Shown in pieces: positions 14,326 to 21,842 of a DNA stretch of 34,867 nucleotides (its first letter is position 1; every line of letters begins with the position of its first letter). Made by a program: the position numbers and the translations under genes. The stretch is from Bacillus gaemokensis. Lineage in GTDB: Bacteria; Bacillota; Bacilli; Bacillales; Bacillaceae_G. Under the pieces are notes generated by a model. The model was not told where the DNA came from and made no database searches. It was given only the letters and a program-made list of their open reading frames with translations. The DNA lies in NCBI RefSeq assembly GCF_001590835.1, contig NZ_LTAQ01000020.1, positions 102-34,968 of the forward strand, in the 5' to 3' direction.

Positions 14326-14358
14326 GGAATTTAGTCTGGTACACTAAATTCCTTCTTT
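14326..14358 (+). terminator. intrinsic terminator
   Basis: GGAATTTAG (14326-14334) pairs with CTAAATTCC (14344-14352) around a 9-nt loop, followed by TTCTTT. It closes the 11.7-14.3 kb gene run. Confidence 0.7.
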
Positions 14359-14432
14359 AATGTTATAACAAGTAAATAATATAATTCAATAAATTTCATC
14401 CTTTCTTTCAAAATATAAGGGGGAAGTGCATC

Positions 14433-14792
14433 ATGAAAGACATCTTAGTATGTTACGATTCAAAAACAGGAAATGTAGAACGTTTTATTTCTAAATTAGG
14501 ACTGAAAGCAATCAAAATAAAGGAAAATATGAAAATAGAAGATAATTTTATTTTTGTTACGTATACAACGGGATTTGGGCAAGTGCCAGAGAGAGCGTTG
14601 AGCTTTTTGAAAAGGAATCATAATAAATTGTTGGGTGTGGCTGCGAGTGGGAACCGTAATTGGGGCCATAGCTTTGCAAGAAGCGCGGATATAATTGCAA
14701 AGATGTACAAAGTACCTATAGTCCATAAATTTGAGCTATCGGGTATGGAGCAAGATGTAAAAAGATTTATAAGAAATATAGATTTGTTGTAA
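14433..14792 (+). CDS. nrdI: NrdI flavodoxin-like ribonucleotide reductase stimulatory protein
   Basis: The protein has 119 residues, with AAGGGGGAAG at an 8-nt spacing. It matches NrdI throughout: DSKTGNVERF (FMN phosphate loop), YTTGFGQVPE, GVAASGNRNWGHSFARSAD and KFELSGMEQDV. NrdI supplies the oxidant that builds the dimanganese-tyrosyl cofactor of class Ib ribonucleotide reductase NrdF. No nrdE or nrdF lies in the window, so it would have to act on the host enzyme or have another redox partner. It lies between two terminators' worth of AT-rich spacer and seems to have its own promoter. Confidence 0.93.
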   Translation: MKDILVCYDSKTGNVERFISKLGLKAIKIKENMKIEDNFIFVTYTTGFGQVPERALSFLKRNHNKLLGVAASGNRNWGHSFARSADIIAKMYKVPIVHKFELSGMEQDVKRFIRNIDLL

Positions 14793-14870
14793 AGGTATTT
14801 AAGGGAATATACATCTGTATGTTATTCTTAGTATACATTTATACTTCTAACAAGGAAGGATGCGATTAGA

Positions 14871-15638
14871 GTGTCTACAGAGCAAAAAATAATACAAGAC
14901 TCATTAAAAAAACAATATAGTGAAGAATATAAGGCGCTACAAAAGAAGTGGCATAGCATAAATCAAGAGTTATTTTATACCTGTCGTTTGGCTTATTGGA
15001 CGCAATGGGTGTCATTCCACATTGAACATTGCACATGGCTTCTTAAAGGGAAAATGAAGCAACCAAAGAGGCAAGAATGTATGAAACAACGTCAATATTT
15101 ATATGATTTGAAGCATCAAGCCTTTAGTTTATTAGCACGTAGTAAATATGCACAATTAAAAGCGTTTATACCGCCATTTCATCGTGAGTTATGTAATGAG
15201 CATAAAATGAAGGTTGGAAAACAACCAGTACATTTTATGTTGGAAAAAATGTATAAAGAGGTAAAAGAATGTCCTAAGTGTCGTGAGGGAAAAGAACATT
15301 ATTATTCCTTATATGCTGTTGAGATTAAGCATGAGGAAACAAATACATTCTTTTTATTTCACGTACCGTATTTTAAAGTCAAAGATATGGTCAAGAGAGA
15401 TATTAGTACGCTTCCAAAGCTCAAACGTTATTCGTTAGATATTGGAGTTACAGAAATTTCAAATGTAAAAAGGGTTCCCGATGCATTTAGTTATAAATTA
15501 ACGGTCAAAAAGTTTAAAGAAAATCTTGAATCTCTTTCGGATCTTATCAATAAAGATAAAAAATCAATTACGTTGAATAAAGAGAAAAGTAATCAAAAAG
15601 TATTAGGGAATGCGAGATATAAAGAGAAAAAGAAATAA
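14871..15638 (+). CDS. hypothetical basic protein with Cys/His cluster
   Basis: The protein has 255 residues from GTG 14871; AAGGAAGG lies 10 nt upstream. The N-terminal 130 residues are helical, basic and rich in Trp and Tyr. The middle has CNEH and then CPKCREGKEHYYSLYAVEI, which could bind zinc (Cys, Cys-x2-Cys, His). The C-terminus is Lys-rich (KKSITLNKEKSNQK), which suggests nucleic acid contact. No family is recognised. A terminator follows directly. Confidence 0.75.
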   Translation: MSTEQKIIQDSLKKQYSEEYKALQKKWHSINQELFYTCRLAYWTQWVSFHIEHCTWLLKGKMKQPKRQECMKQRQYLYDLKHQAFSLLARSKYAQLKAFIPPFHRELCNEHKMKVGKQPVHFMLEKMYKEVKECPKCREGKEHYYSLYAVEIKHEETNTFFLFHVPYFKVKDMVKRDISTLPKLKRYSLDIGVTEISNVKRVPDAFSYKLTVKKFKENLESLSDLINKDKKSITLNKEKSNQKVLGNARYKEKKK

Positions 15639-15660
15639 GCACCTATATAGGTGCTTTTTC
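15638..15660 (+). terminator. intrinsic terminator
   Basis: The perfect 18-bp palindrome AGCACCTATATAGGTGCT (15638-15655) overlaps the stop codon and is followed by a T tract. Confidence 0.85.
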
Positions 15661-15681
15661 TTTTGAATTTTTTTCGAATAA

Positions 15682-15741
15682 TCATAGCAATGGTTTGCTA
15701 ATAGGCTGATTTATAGTGGCAAACTATTACTATTGTTATGT
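15682..15741. repeat. long imperfect inverted repeat upstream of the XRE gene
   Basis: CATAGCAAT (15683-15691) faces ATTGTTATG (15732-15740), and GTTTGC (15693-15698) faces GCAAAC (15719-15724), with an extra bulge on the right. It lies in the 271-base gap before the regulator gene and may be its operator. The rest of the gap is AT-rich with no gene seen. Confidence 0.4.
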
Positions 15742-15909
15742 ATGATACATTCCACAAAAAAATTACAAAAAAGCGGCATTTATTATCTTTAATTTAAACA
15801 TATGTGTAAAACTCTGGACATATGACTGAAAAATCAAACAAATGTATAAATCAATGTTTTCGTGACCAAAATACTAATAAAACATAAAGGGAGAAAGGAT
15901 TGTATAACG

Positions 15910-16134
15910 ATGTGGGGTAAGCGAAAACATAAAACCAAATTGGCTAAATGGTTATTTGAACAGGGGTTAGAACAACAGGATTTAGTAAAGGCAAGTAAAG
16001 TGAGTCGTAGTACAATCTCAAAAGCTTGTAATGAGAGAGAGTATATTCCTAGTCCTGGAGTTATGAAACTATTGATTAAAGCTATTAGGAAGCATGATCC
16101 AGAAGTGAATATAAATGATTTTTGGAGTTTGTAA
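15910..16134 (+). CDS. XRE-type helix-turn-helix regulator
   Basis: The protein has 74 residues from ATG 15910 with GAGAAAGG about 12 nt upstream; a longer frame from 15862 has no ribosome binding site. LAKWLFEQGLEQQDLVKASKVSRSTISKACN is a Cro/C1-type helix-turn-helix. It is followed by short helices ending NINDFWSL. It is a single-domain repressor candidate, perhaps for its own promoter or for the divergent and convergent plasmid modules. Confidence 0.85.
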   Translation: MWGKRKHKTKLAKWLFEQGLEQQDLVKASKVSRSTISKACNEREYIPSPGVMKLLIKAIRKHDPEVNINDFWSL

Positions 16135-16178
16135 AAGAAAAAGCTATTTATCTTTTAAAAGATAAATAGCTTTTTCTT
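16135..16178. terminator. bidirectional terminator, 44-bp perfect palindrome
   Basis: The arms 16135-16156 and 16157-16178 are perfect reverse complements, with AAGAAAAAGC at the outer left and GCTTTTTCTT at the outer right. They place A/T tracts correctly for both strands. It separates the plus-strand accessory block from the convergent minus-strand operon. Confidence 0.9.
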
Positions 16179-16195
16179 GGTTGCAGTAAACTGAA

Positions 16196-16567
16196 TTATT
16201 CACTAGCCCAATCACTAACTGTTAATTTAGACCATCCGTTTCTAGGAGTTCCAGGCGTATACGGTGTAGCAGGTGTATACGGTCTAGCGGGTCTATACGG
16301 TGTATATGGAATATAAGGAGGATATGGTGCGTTAGGTGTACCAATAGACTCAATAGGAGAATCTGGATTCCATAAAACCACTTGACCTTTGGTATCAAAG
16401 AAAGTCCCATTTTTAACGGGGCCCAACCACTTAGCATTTTTAGTAGTAAATACATTATGTTTACATACAAAAGCTATCCAGTTCATATTTGTATCAAAAA
16501 TATAAATTTTCTCTTCCTCGTCTAACCAAGCTACTAAATTACAATTTCGATCATATAACGGTTGCAT
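16196..16567 (-). CDS. 4-fold beta flower-like protein with proline-rich tail
   Basis: The protein has 123 residues; on the minus strand AGGGGTGA precedes ATG at 16567. The first about 75 residues have four similar short motifs: YDRNCNLVAWL, FDTNMNWIAFV, TKNAKWLGPV and FDTKGQVVLWN. I recall this arrangement as the 4-fold beta flower family. The next about 35 residues are Pro/Tyr/Thr repeats (PYIPYTPYRPARPYTP). There is no signal peptide. Function unknown. It is the last gene of the minus operon beyond the replication-relaxation gene. Confidence 0.75.
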   Translation of the reverse strand: MQPLYDRNCNLVAWLDEEEKIYIFDTNMNWIAFVCKHNVFTTKNAKWLGPVKNGTFFDTKGQVVLWNPDSPIESIGTPNAPYPPYIPYTPYRPARPYTPATPYTPGTPRNGWSKLTVSDWASE

Positions 16568-16612
16568 ATTTTCACCCCTACATTCGATATTACTAATATT
16601 ATAGCATCTATA

Positions 16613-17275
16613 TTAATTAATTTTAATTTTAATACCTTGTTTAGCGAGGTTAGATGTAGAAGCTTTTTTCATAGGAGAGAACATATTCATTAAACTGTTA
16701 ATATTCGGAACTTGAACTACTTTTATATATTCGCTTGTGATTTGATAATGTGTATCGGTAATCATAAGGACAATAGGGAATACTTTTTTATTTTGCCGTT
16801 GCCAATGAAATTGTTGCCAAATGTTTGATAAATAAAATTGTTCATAGCGCTCTATCTTGGATTGCATAACTTTTTCACTGTATTGATTGCGTTGAATTTC
16901 AATCATAAATGGAGTGTTTCGGAATAAACAAAACATATCACATTCAATTGTTCCTTTTTGACCGAATTTTGGTTCAATCAGTACGTTAGAAGGCGTATCG
17001 TATTTCGTTAATTCTATATAAGTATCAACGATGGATAGAAAGTGAAAAATTTTTTGGCTGTTGTCTTTTATTTTGGATTCATACGGTGCATAGACATAGG
17101 GCTGAAAAGATTTATAGGAACGGATATAATTTCGATCTTGAAGGCGTTTTAAAACCAAATTACAGTTCGACACGGGATTTTTTAAATGTGAAAAGTGTAA
17201 TGTAATAATTTGATTTCGACTTAAAACACGGAAACGAATTAGATCGTCTAAAATAGCTTTGTCACGTTTATTCAT
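16613..17275 (-). CDS. replication-relaxation family protein (first copy)
   Basis: The protein has 220 residues; GGAGG lies about 9 nt before ATG 17275 and 4 bases separate it from the upstream ATPase stop. The N-terminal part is winged-helix-like (DKAILDDLIRFRVLSRNQIITLHF... VLKRLQDRNYI). The core TIECDMFCLFRNTPFMIEIQ (Asp113, Glu126, Gln128) and MQSKIERYEQFY recall the restriction-endonuclease fold of Replic_Relax proteins. These are linked to plasmid replication, nicking or mobilisation in Firmicutes. It is paired with the FtsK-like ATPase, mirroring the 24372/27224 pair. Catalysis is not proven by sequence. Confidence 0.85.
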   Translation of the reverse strand: MNKRDKAILDDLIRFRVLSRNQIITLHFSHLKNPVSNCNLVLKRLQDRNYIRSYKSFQPYVYAPYESKIKDNSQKIFHFLSIVDTYIELTKYDTPSNVLIEPKFGQKGTIECDMFCLFRNTPFMIEIQRNQYSEKVMQSKIERYEQFYLSNIWQQFHWQRQNKKVFPIVLMITDTHYQITSEYIKVVQVPNINSLMNMFSPMKKASTSNLAKQGIKIKIN

Positions 17276-17279
17276 GGGA

Positions 17280-18476
17280 TTAATCCTCCATTAATCCAAA
17301 GATAGTATTGGAATCTTTTTCGTTGTTTATATGGGAATACTCTGGGCCTTTTGGATCGTCTTTTCGTTTAAAGGGGGATAGTAGTTTTTTTGCTTCTTCT
17401 ACAGATAAAAAGGGCGCTTGAACTTCCTGGAGACTAGCAGCATCTATTTTAAATATCATTCGTCCAGGCTCGTCAGAGGGAATGTTTTCAGCGCCAGGAG
17501 TACCGCTTATATCGCTGTTTGTTTTATCCTCTGAACGAAAGCCCAACCTAGCGTTTAAAATTGCGCGTATGGCCGTATCTAAGCTTTTATTACAAGGTCG
17601 TTGCATTGACAAGAGTAAAAACATCCCGTAGGCCCTTCCCAAACATGCATATTGTAACAAATCCTCTGTAATTTCTTTTTCTTTTTTTAATACAATTACT
17701 TCATCAATCACAAGCACAATGAAGGCTGGTCTTTTAGATAATGGAACATCATTGATGTGACTTACACCGTATTTCTTTAATAAATTGCCGCGTTTATCAA
17801 GTTCATTTTTGAGTTTTTTCATAATAGGTTTAAATTGTCCTGGAGTGTCGCAAACAACTTTTACATGCTCAATGTTTTCGAAGATGTGAAATTCACTTTT
17901 CTTTAGATCAACTAGGTACATTTCGAGTTCGTGAGGTTTTTTCATTAAAACCCATGTTGTTAAAATAGTACGAAGCATAGAGCTTTTTCCGCTTCCTGGT
18001 ACACCACTGATCAATGTGTTAGGTGATGTAATGAGGGAGTATTTGATCCATTGATTATATTTGTTTTGACCAACAATAATCGGCAAAGGTTCGTTCTTCA
18101 CTAGAAGCTCGTTAAAGCTGTAATTTAAGCTTTTCATGCGTTTAGGGAATATCCGTATAACACAAGTTATGGAGCCTACTTCTAGCTCGATACTGTCGCC
18201 TAAATATTGTTTAAAGACATACTCCTTTTCAGTTAAATTCTTTGGGTTCATGCCTTTTGGTATGGTGAAAATAATCTCCTTGTGAGTCTCTAATATAAGT
18301 ATCTTTTGGATAGTAGGGTAAATGTAGGTTTTGACATTTCCATACGTGATGTGAGTCAAAAACAAGCTTGCTGAATGAAATGATTTTTTAGTTTGTTCCT
18401 CTAGATCGTTAATTTGATTTTTTCTTTTTATATAACTTTGGTAATTTTGTAGGGCCTTCTCTAATTTTGCTAGCAA
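17280..18476 (-). CDS. FtsK/SpoIIIE-type DNA translocase (TcpA-like), soluble
   Basis: The protein has 398 residues from TTG 18476. AAAGGGTGG lies 6 nt before it on the minus strand, while the in-frame ATG at 18500 has no ribosome binding site. An N-terminal domain without membrane helices (about 1-150) is followed by an FtsK-type motor: Walker A GVPGSGKSS (158-166), LVDLKKSEF, and Walker B IVLVIDE (Asp258, Glu259). ConQ/TcpA-type coupling proteins use such motors to pump plasmid DNA. It lacks the membrane anchor of typical coupling proteins, so it may work with a membrane partner or in replication. It is co-transcribed with the replication-relaxation gene. Confidence 0.9.
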   Translation of the reverse strand: MLAKLEKALQNYQSYIKRKNQINDLEEQTKKSFHSASLFLTHITYGNVKTYIYPTIQKILILETHKEIIFTIPKGMNPKNLTEKEYVFKQYLGDSIELEVGSITCVIRIFPKRMKSLNYSFNELLVKNEPLPIIVGQNKYNQWIKYSLITSPNTLISGVPGSGKSSMLRTILTTWVLMKKPHELEMYLVDLKKSEFHIFENIEHVKVVCDTPGQFKPIMKKLKNELDKRGNLLKKYGVSHINDVPLSKRPAFIVLVIDEVIVLKKEKEITEDLLQYACLGRAYGMFLLLSMQRPCNKSLDTAIRAILNARLGFRSEDKTNSDISGTPGAENIPSDEPGRMIFKIDAASLQEVQAPFLSVEEAKKLLSPFKRKDDPKGPEYSHINNEKDSNTIFGLMED

Positions 18477-18500
18477 TGAAATCCACCCTTTCTGATCCAT

Positions 18501-18791
18501 TGAAATATTTACCAGGACAAATTAACCCTATTGGTAAAAATTACATGGTATAAAATTTTGGTTAAGGGGCACTATGACTTCCCTCGACCTTCCGCCCTCG
18601 TCGTCATAAACACATCCTTTATTTCTTGTTATTGCTACTTATAACACGTTAATACATGGGTAACATTAAGTAAGTAGTGATTTAAGTTGTTGATAAAGTA
18701 ATTTAAAAGTTCTTGCTTAGTCATTAGCCTATGCAGCGATTGAGTAGGATGTAATTTGTCCTTGATAAAAAAATTGAAGAGGTGAAGAGGT
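18501..18791. other. intergenic region between divergent genes; candidate origin of transfer
   Basis: These 291 non-coding bases contain a C-rich patch unlike its AT-rich surroundings (18580-18605). In it CCCTCG occurs twice, framed by TATGAC (18574-18579) and GTCATA (18602-18607). Short repeats lie nearby (TTAACCCTATTGGTAA; GGTTAAGGGG). It also must hold divergent promoters for the translocase and the DUF559 gene. No known nic consensus was recognised, so the oriT idea rests on position beside the translocase/relaxation pair. Confidence 0.35.
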
Positions 18792-19262
18792 ATGATGGGG
18801 TTATTTATAGTTCTTGGATGCACTTTGTTATTTTTCTTTTTAGCTCAAATTACAACTTCTTCTAGTGGTTATAATCCAGATAGTGATACACAACGTAAGA
18901 AATGCCAAAGTAAGTTAGAAAAACAGGTTTATGATGCACTTCGTTATAAAGGATATTATCCTACTGTGCAACAGAAAGTCCCTGGTACACGTTATAAGTT
19001 AGACTTTGCATTTTATTCACCCAACGGAAGGAAACTGGATCTTGAAGTGGATGGACCATTCCATCGAGTACCAGAGAATAAAAGAAAAGACAAAAGACGT
19101 GATGCTCATATGAAAGATAAAGGATGGAGTGTCATAAGAATATCGGATATCGCTTTAAAAGAAGGATTTGAAAAAGAAGTGCTTTTATTAGAATCGAAAT
19201 TAAATGATATGGGAATACAACCGAATGTGAAAGTGGATATGATCTTATCAGAACAGAAATAA
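18792..19262 (+). CDS. membrane-anchored DUF559/Vsr-like nuclease
   Basis: The protein has 156 residues; GAGGTGAAGAGGT precedes ATG 18792 (a second ATG follows at 18795). One membrane helix (about 3-20, LFIVLGCTLLFFFLAQI) is followed by a PD-(D/E)XK-type domain: KLEKQVYDALRYKGY, Asp71 in YKLDFAFY, Glu85 and Asp87 in LDLEVDGPFHR, and RRDAHMKDKGWSVIRISD. This is the DUF559/very-short-patch-repair nuclease fold. It is unusual to see it membrane-tethered. It is divergent from the FtsK-like operon. It may cut or process DNA at the membrane in transfer or in defence; neither can be decided from sequence. Confidence 0.85.
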   Translation: MMGLFIVLGCTLLFFFLAQITTSSSGYNPDSDTQRKKCQSKLEKQVYDALRYKGYYPTVQQKVPGTRYKLDFAFYSPNGRKLDLEVDGPFHRVPENKRKDKRRDAHMKDKGWSVIRISDIALKEGFEKEVLLLESKLNDMGIQPNVKVDMILSEQK

Positions 19263-19295
19263 GGACGTGTGATGGATTTATCATCATACGTCCTT
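19261..19295. terminator. bidirectional terminator between convergent genes
   Basis: AAGGACGT (19261-19268) pairs with ACGTCCTT (19288-19295), with an inner TGATG/CATCA stem. It overlaps the stop of the 18792 gene and the end of the minus-strand 19284 gene, and A/T runs lie on both sides. Confidence 0.75.
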
Positions 19296-19838
19296 ATTCT
19301 TTGCAAAAAGCTTCGCCCAAAACCCTTGTTTTTTTTCTTGACTAGATGCTATCAATTTTTGATTGTCATTAAGGGCCTGGATCTCTTGTTTTAGTTGTTC
19401 GTATTGTGAAGAAATTGTTTTATTCAATTCATTAGCTGTTTTTAATTCTTGGAGAATCTGACGATTCATTTCTTCTTGCTCCTGGAACCTTTGCATAAGT
19501 GTTTGAAGTGTTTGGGCGGCTTGTGGGCTACTTGAAAAATGGTCATTTTCTTTGTGGGCGGGGGGCGCCCAAGCGCTCATATTTTTAGAAAATTCCTCTG
19601 TAACAGTAGATGCAGCCGTATCTTTTGGTATCTTTTGTTTTTTTGTTAGATATTTGTATTTTTCCAGCGCCGATAAATCATGAGCGGTAAATGCACGACT
19701 CTCATTTGTGCCTTTGGTGAATTTATACCCGCTCGCTTCTAGCTCACTACACCACCTTTTTAATGTGCTGTGTGATATCTGGAGTTTGTCAGCAACTTCA
19801 TGAGTCCAATAGGCTCGTTCTTGTTCGGATTCGCTCAT
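19284..19838 (-). CDS. MerR-like helix-turn-helix plus coiled-coil protein (RacA/DUF3967-like)
   Basis: The protein has 184 residues. GGGAGGG lies 8 nt before ATG 19838; an in-frame TTG at 19859 is not served by it. The N-terminal 70 residues are MerR-like (YWTHEVADKLQISHSTLKRWC, ESRAFTAHDLSALEKYKYL). A flexible linker is followed by a long coiled coil (about 105-165, QEQEEMNRQILQELKTANEL) and a basic, aromatic end (KKQGFWAKLFAKNKD) that could contact the membrane. RacA, built this way, anchors chromosome origins at the pole. Next to parMR this may be a third partition factor. Confidence 0.8.
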   Translation of the reverse strand: MSESEQERAYWTHEVADKLQISHSTLKRWCSELEASGYKFTKGTNESRAFTAHDLSALEKYKYLTKKQKIPKDTAASTVTEEFSKNMSAWAPPAHKENDHFSSSPQAAQTLQTLMQRFQEQEEMNRQILQELKTANELNKTISSQYEQLKQEIQALNDNQKLIASSQEKKQGFWAKLFAKNKDV

Positions 19839-19882
19839 AGATTCATCCCTCCCGTTCAAAGTCGCTCATTTATAGATTAAAC

Positions 19883-19927
19883 AAAAAGGATCGCACTTCC
19901 TTTAAATAAGGAGTGAGATCCTTTTTT
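19883..19927 (-). terminator. terminator downstream of parR
   Basis: An interrupted stem pairs AAAGGATC (19885-19892) with GATCCTTT (19917-19924) and inner ACTTCCTT with AAGGAGTG-type pairing. It has T runs on both strands. It begins next to the parR stop and would separate parMR from the HTH gene on the minus strand. Confidence 0.75.
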
Positions 19928-20347
19928 CTAAAAATCGGGGTCTTCTAAATCCTCATCATCAAGAGATCCAGTAACCACCTTACTTGTTATTAATTGTCCC
20001 GATTTACCAATGTCTTTTAATGAATCATTTTCTAGGGATGCAGTGTTATTTTCTTGATTTGGCATAAAAACAGATGGAGCTGGAGCTACTTGGATAGTGG
20101 AAATTTTTCTTGTTAATTGTTCAATTGCCTTCATCATATAATCTTGATTTTTTGAAACCTCAATAAGTTCTTCTTTTGCATCAAATGGCTCCTGGCCTTT
20201 TAAGTCTTGTTCAACTAATTTTATAAGATATGAAGCTAGTTGTTTTGAGCGAGCTTTCTTATCTAAGTGGCTGTATACTTTTTCACTCATATTATCAGTT
20301 CGAAGGCCGAACACTTTTTGTCTTTCTTCTTTGCTAGTGCGTCCCAT
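19928..20347 (-). CDS. parR: ParR-type centromere-binding protein
   Basis: The protein has 139 residues, with AAGGAGGG just before ATG 20347. The N-terminal 50 residues are basic and RHH-like (GRTSKEERQKVFGLRTDN, KQLASYLIKLVEQDLKG). A helical middle and a long polar linker follow, and the chain ends in the acidic tail SLDDEDLEDPDF. DNA-binding N-terminus plus actin-contacting C-terminus is the design of ParR adaptors. It lies 30 bases after the ParM-like gene, the usual operon order. The call depends partly on that neighbour because ParR sequences diverge strongly. Confidence 0.85.
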   Translation of the reverse strand: MGRTSKEERQKVFGLRTDNMSEKVYSHLDKKARSKQLASYLIKLVEQDLKGQEPFDAKEELIEVSKNQDYMMKAIEQLTRKISTIQVAPAPSVFMPNQENNTASLENDSLKDIGKSGQLITSKVVTGSLDDEDLEDPDF

Positions 20348-20377
20348 GAGCTCCCTCCTTTCTTTCTGGTGATATGC

Positions 20378-21544
20378 CTATTTAGATGCTTTTTGTAGCA
20401 TTTCACCACGGCTTTTAACTTCTAGGCCATATAGGTTTAATTTACGAGAATCTGGCAAGAAAATATGATTTGCTTGCGCTATTTCAGCGCCATACATTTC
20501 CTCAATAACTTCACGGATGCTATCTTCTAGAATTGGAGCAACACCGCCAAAATAAATGTATTTGTATACTTTGTCAGCTGGTGCAGGCATAACATCCTGG
20601 ATTTTTAAAATTAAGATGTTAGCAAATTCTTTTAAAGAAGATTTAATTTTATCAGTTAAATCAGTGCGTTTCCCGCTGTTTCCGTCAATTAATTCCATTT
20701 TAGGTTTTTGGTAGTTCTGTACTATGAATATCTCGAAAGAGCGTAGATCATCGAAGTATTCTATGAATTTTTCTTTTCGTAATTTTTCGATATGTGATAA
20801 ATAAGCAAGCTTATCAATTGATTGCATAGAATCACGGTTTTTCGGTGCTTTTAAACCAGTTGGTGATAAGACAAGATCAATAGTACCGCCGCCAATATCG
20901 ACTAATACAGTATCATTATTGTCAAACTGTCTTGCTTCCTCGCGATCTTCTAACTCAAAGTTTTTCTTGATCCCTAAACGTGCGATTTCTCCTTCAATAC
21001 GACAAGCAGCCTTCTTAACATCAATATTTAAAGTGCGTTCTAAACCAGGAGTGTGAACAGATACGATATGTTCTCCTATAAAACGTTCTGACATTGCTGT
21101 TTGAGCTTCGCTGAATTTAGCTGTACGTTTTAGTAACCAAATAGGTAACATTGTTTGGAAGTACTCGATTTCAACAGTGTTATCATCGGATTCTCTTTCT
21201 TCATTAATAGCGTGGTAATAAGATACAGCAGCTAAAAACATTACATAAGGGATATGACTAGTGATTTTATCGTGTAGTTTATTAACGTGATTATTTGCTA
21301 GTGCGTGTTTTGCGGCTTCTTCACCTACTAAAAAATATCTTTCTTTCTCTTCTCCAGGAATTGTTGTAGAGATTAATAAGCGAGAATCTAGATCTTTAGG
21401 ATTTCCAATGGCAGCGACAAAATGAGAATCAGCTTCATCTTTGCTGATTTCTACAACGTTTGTAGGGATCTCAAGATAAAAACCATCAATCAAATTCATA
21501 TCAAGTGAGTTTCCAGAGTCTTTATTCACCATAGAAATTTTCAT
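20378..21544 (-). CDS. parM: ParM-type actin-like plasmid segregation ATPase
   Basis: The protein has 388 residues from ATG 21544; AAGGAG is 11 nt upstream, and a GTG at 21556 overlaps that site. Actin-fold landmarks: the second phosphate loop LVDIGGGTIDL (Asp216 to Thr221) and the adenosine motif YIYFGGVAP (Gly333, Gly334). An N-terminal strand MKISMVNKDSGNS stands in for the first phosphate loop. Such proteins polymerise with ATP and push plasmid copies apart through ParR bound to the centromere. Its length and style resemble Bacillus thuringiensis plasmid ParMs. GTTAACA repeats upstream are the probable parC. Confidence 0.92.
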   Translation of the reverse strand: MKISMVNKDSGNSLDMNLIDGFYLEIPTNVVEISKDEADSHFVAAIGNPKDLDSRLLISTTIPGEEKERYFLVGEEAAKHALANNHVNKLHDKITSHIPYVMFLAAVSYYHAINEERESDDNTVEIEYFQTMLPIWLLKRTAKFSEAQTAMSERFIGEHIVSVHTPGLERTLNIDVKKAACRIEGEIARLGIKKNFELEDREEARQFDNNDTVLVDIGGGTIDLVLSPTGLKAPKNRDSMQSIDKLAYLSHIEKLRKEKFIEYFDDLRSFEIFIVQNYQKPKMELIDGNSGKRTDLTDKIKSSLKEFANILILKIQDVMPAPADKVYKYIYFGGVAPILEDSIREVIEEMYGAEIAQANHIFLPDSRKLNLYGLEVKSRGEMLQKASK

Positions 21545-21571
21545 TTTTTTCTCCACTCCTTTTTTATCTTT

Positions 21572-21725
21572 GTTAACAATATATCATAACTAAACTGAAA
21601 ATGGAAGTATTTTCTTATTAAAGTTAACAAAAATATTTTTCGTTTAAATGCTTGTTTTATAAGGGTTTATAGTAATTTTTATTTTATATTTTTAGTATAA
21701 TGTTAACAATAATAAGAAGTTAACA
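21572..21725. promoter_or_regulatory. parC/operator candidate: four GTTAACA boxes
   Basis: GTTAACA occurs at 21572-21578, 21623-21629, 21702-21708 and 21719-21725, in the AT-rich region directly upstream of parM on the minus strand. A possible parM promoter (minus strand TTCCAT, 17 bp, TATATT) lies among them. ParR proteins bind repeats in their own promoter, so these are the natural ParR sites. Bases 21726-21842 show no gene. Confidence 0.6.
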
Positions 21726-21842
21726 ATCTGAAAAATATAAAAAAGAATAAGGGGTTGCAGCCTGGAAAGAAAAGGAGTATATTTGTACTAGAACAGAAAA
21801 TTATTCGCACAATTTAGAAAAGTAGAGACTTATTTACATAAA

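Noticed and set aside
21760-21830. AAAAGGAG followed by TTG-TAC-TAG
   Set aside because: This looks like a ribosome binding site but serves only a two-codon frame. It is too short to call a leader peptide.
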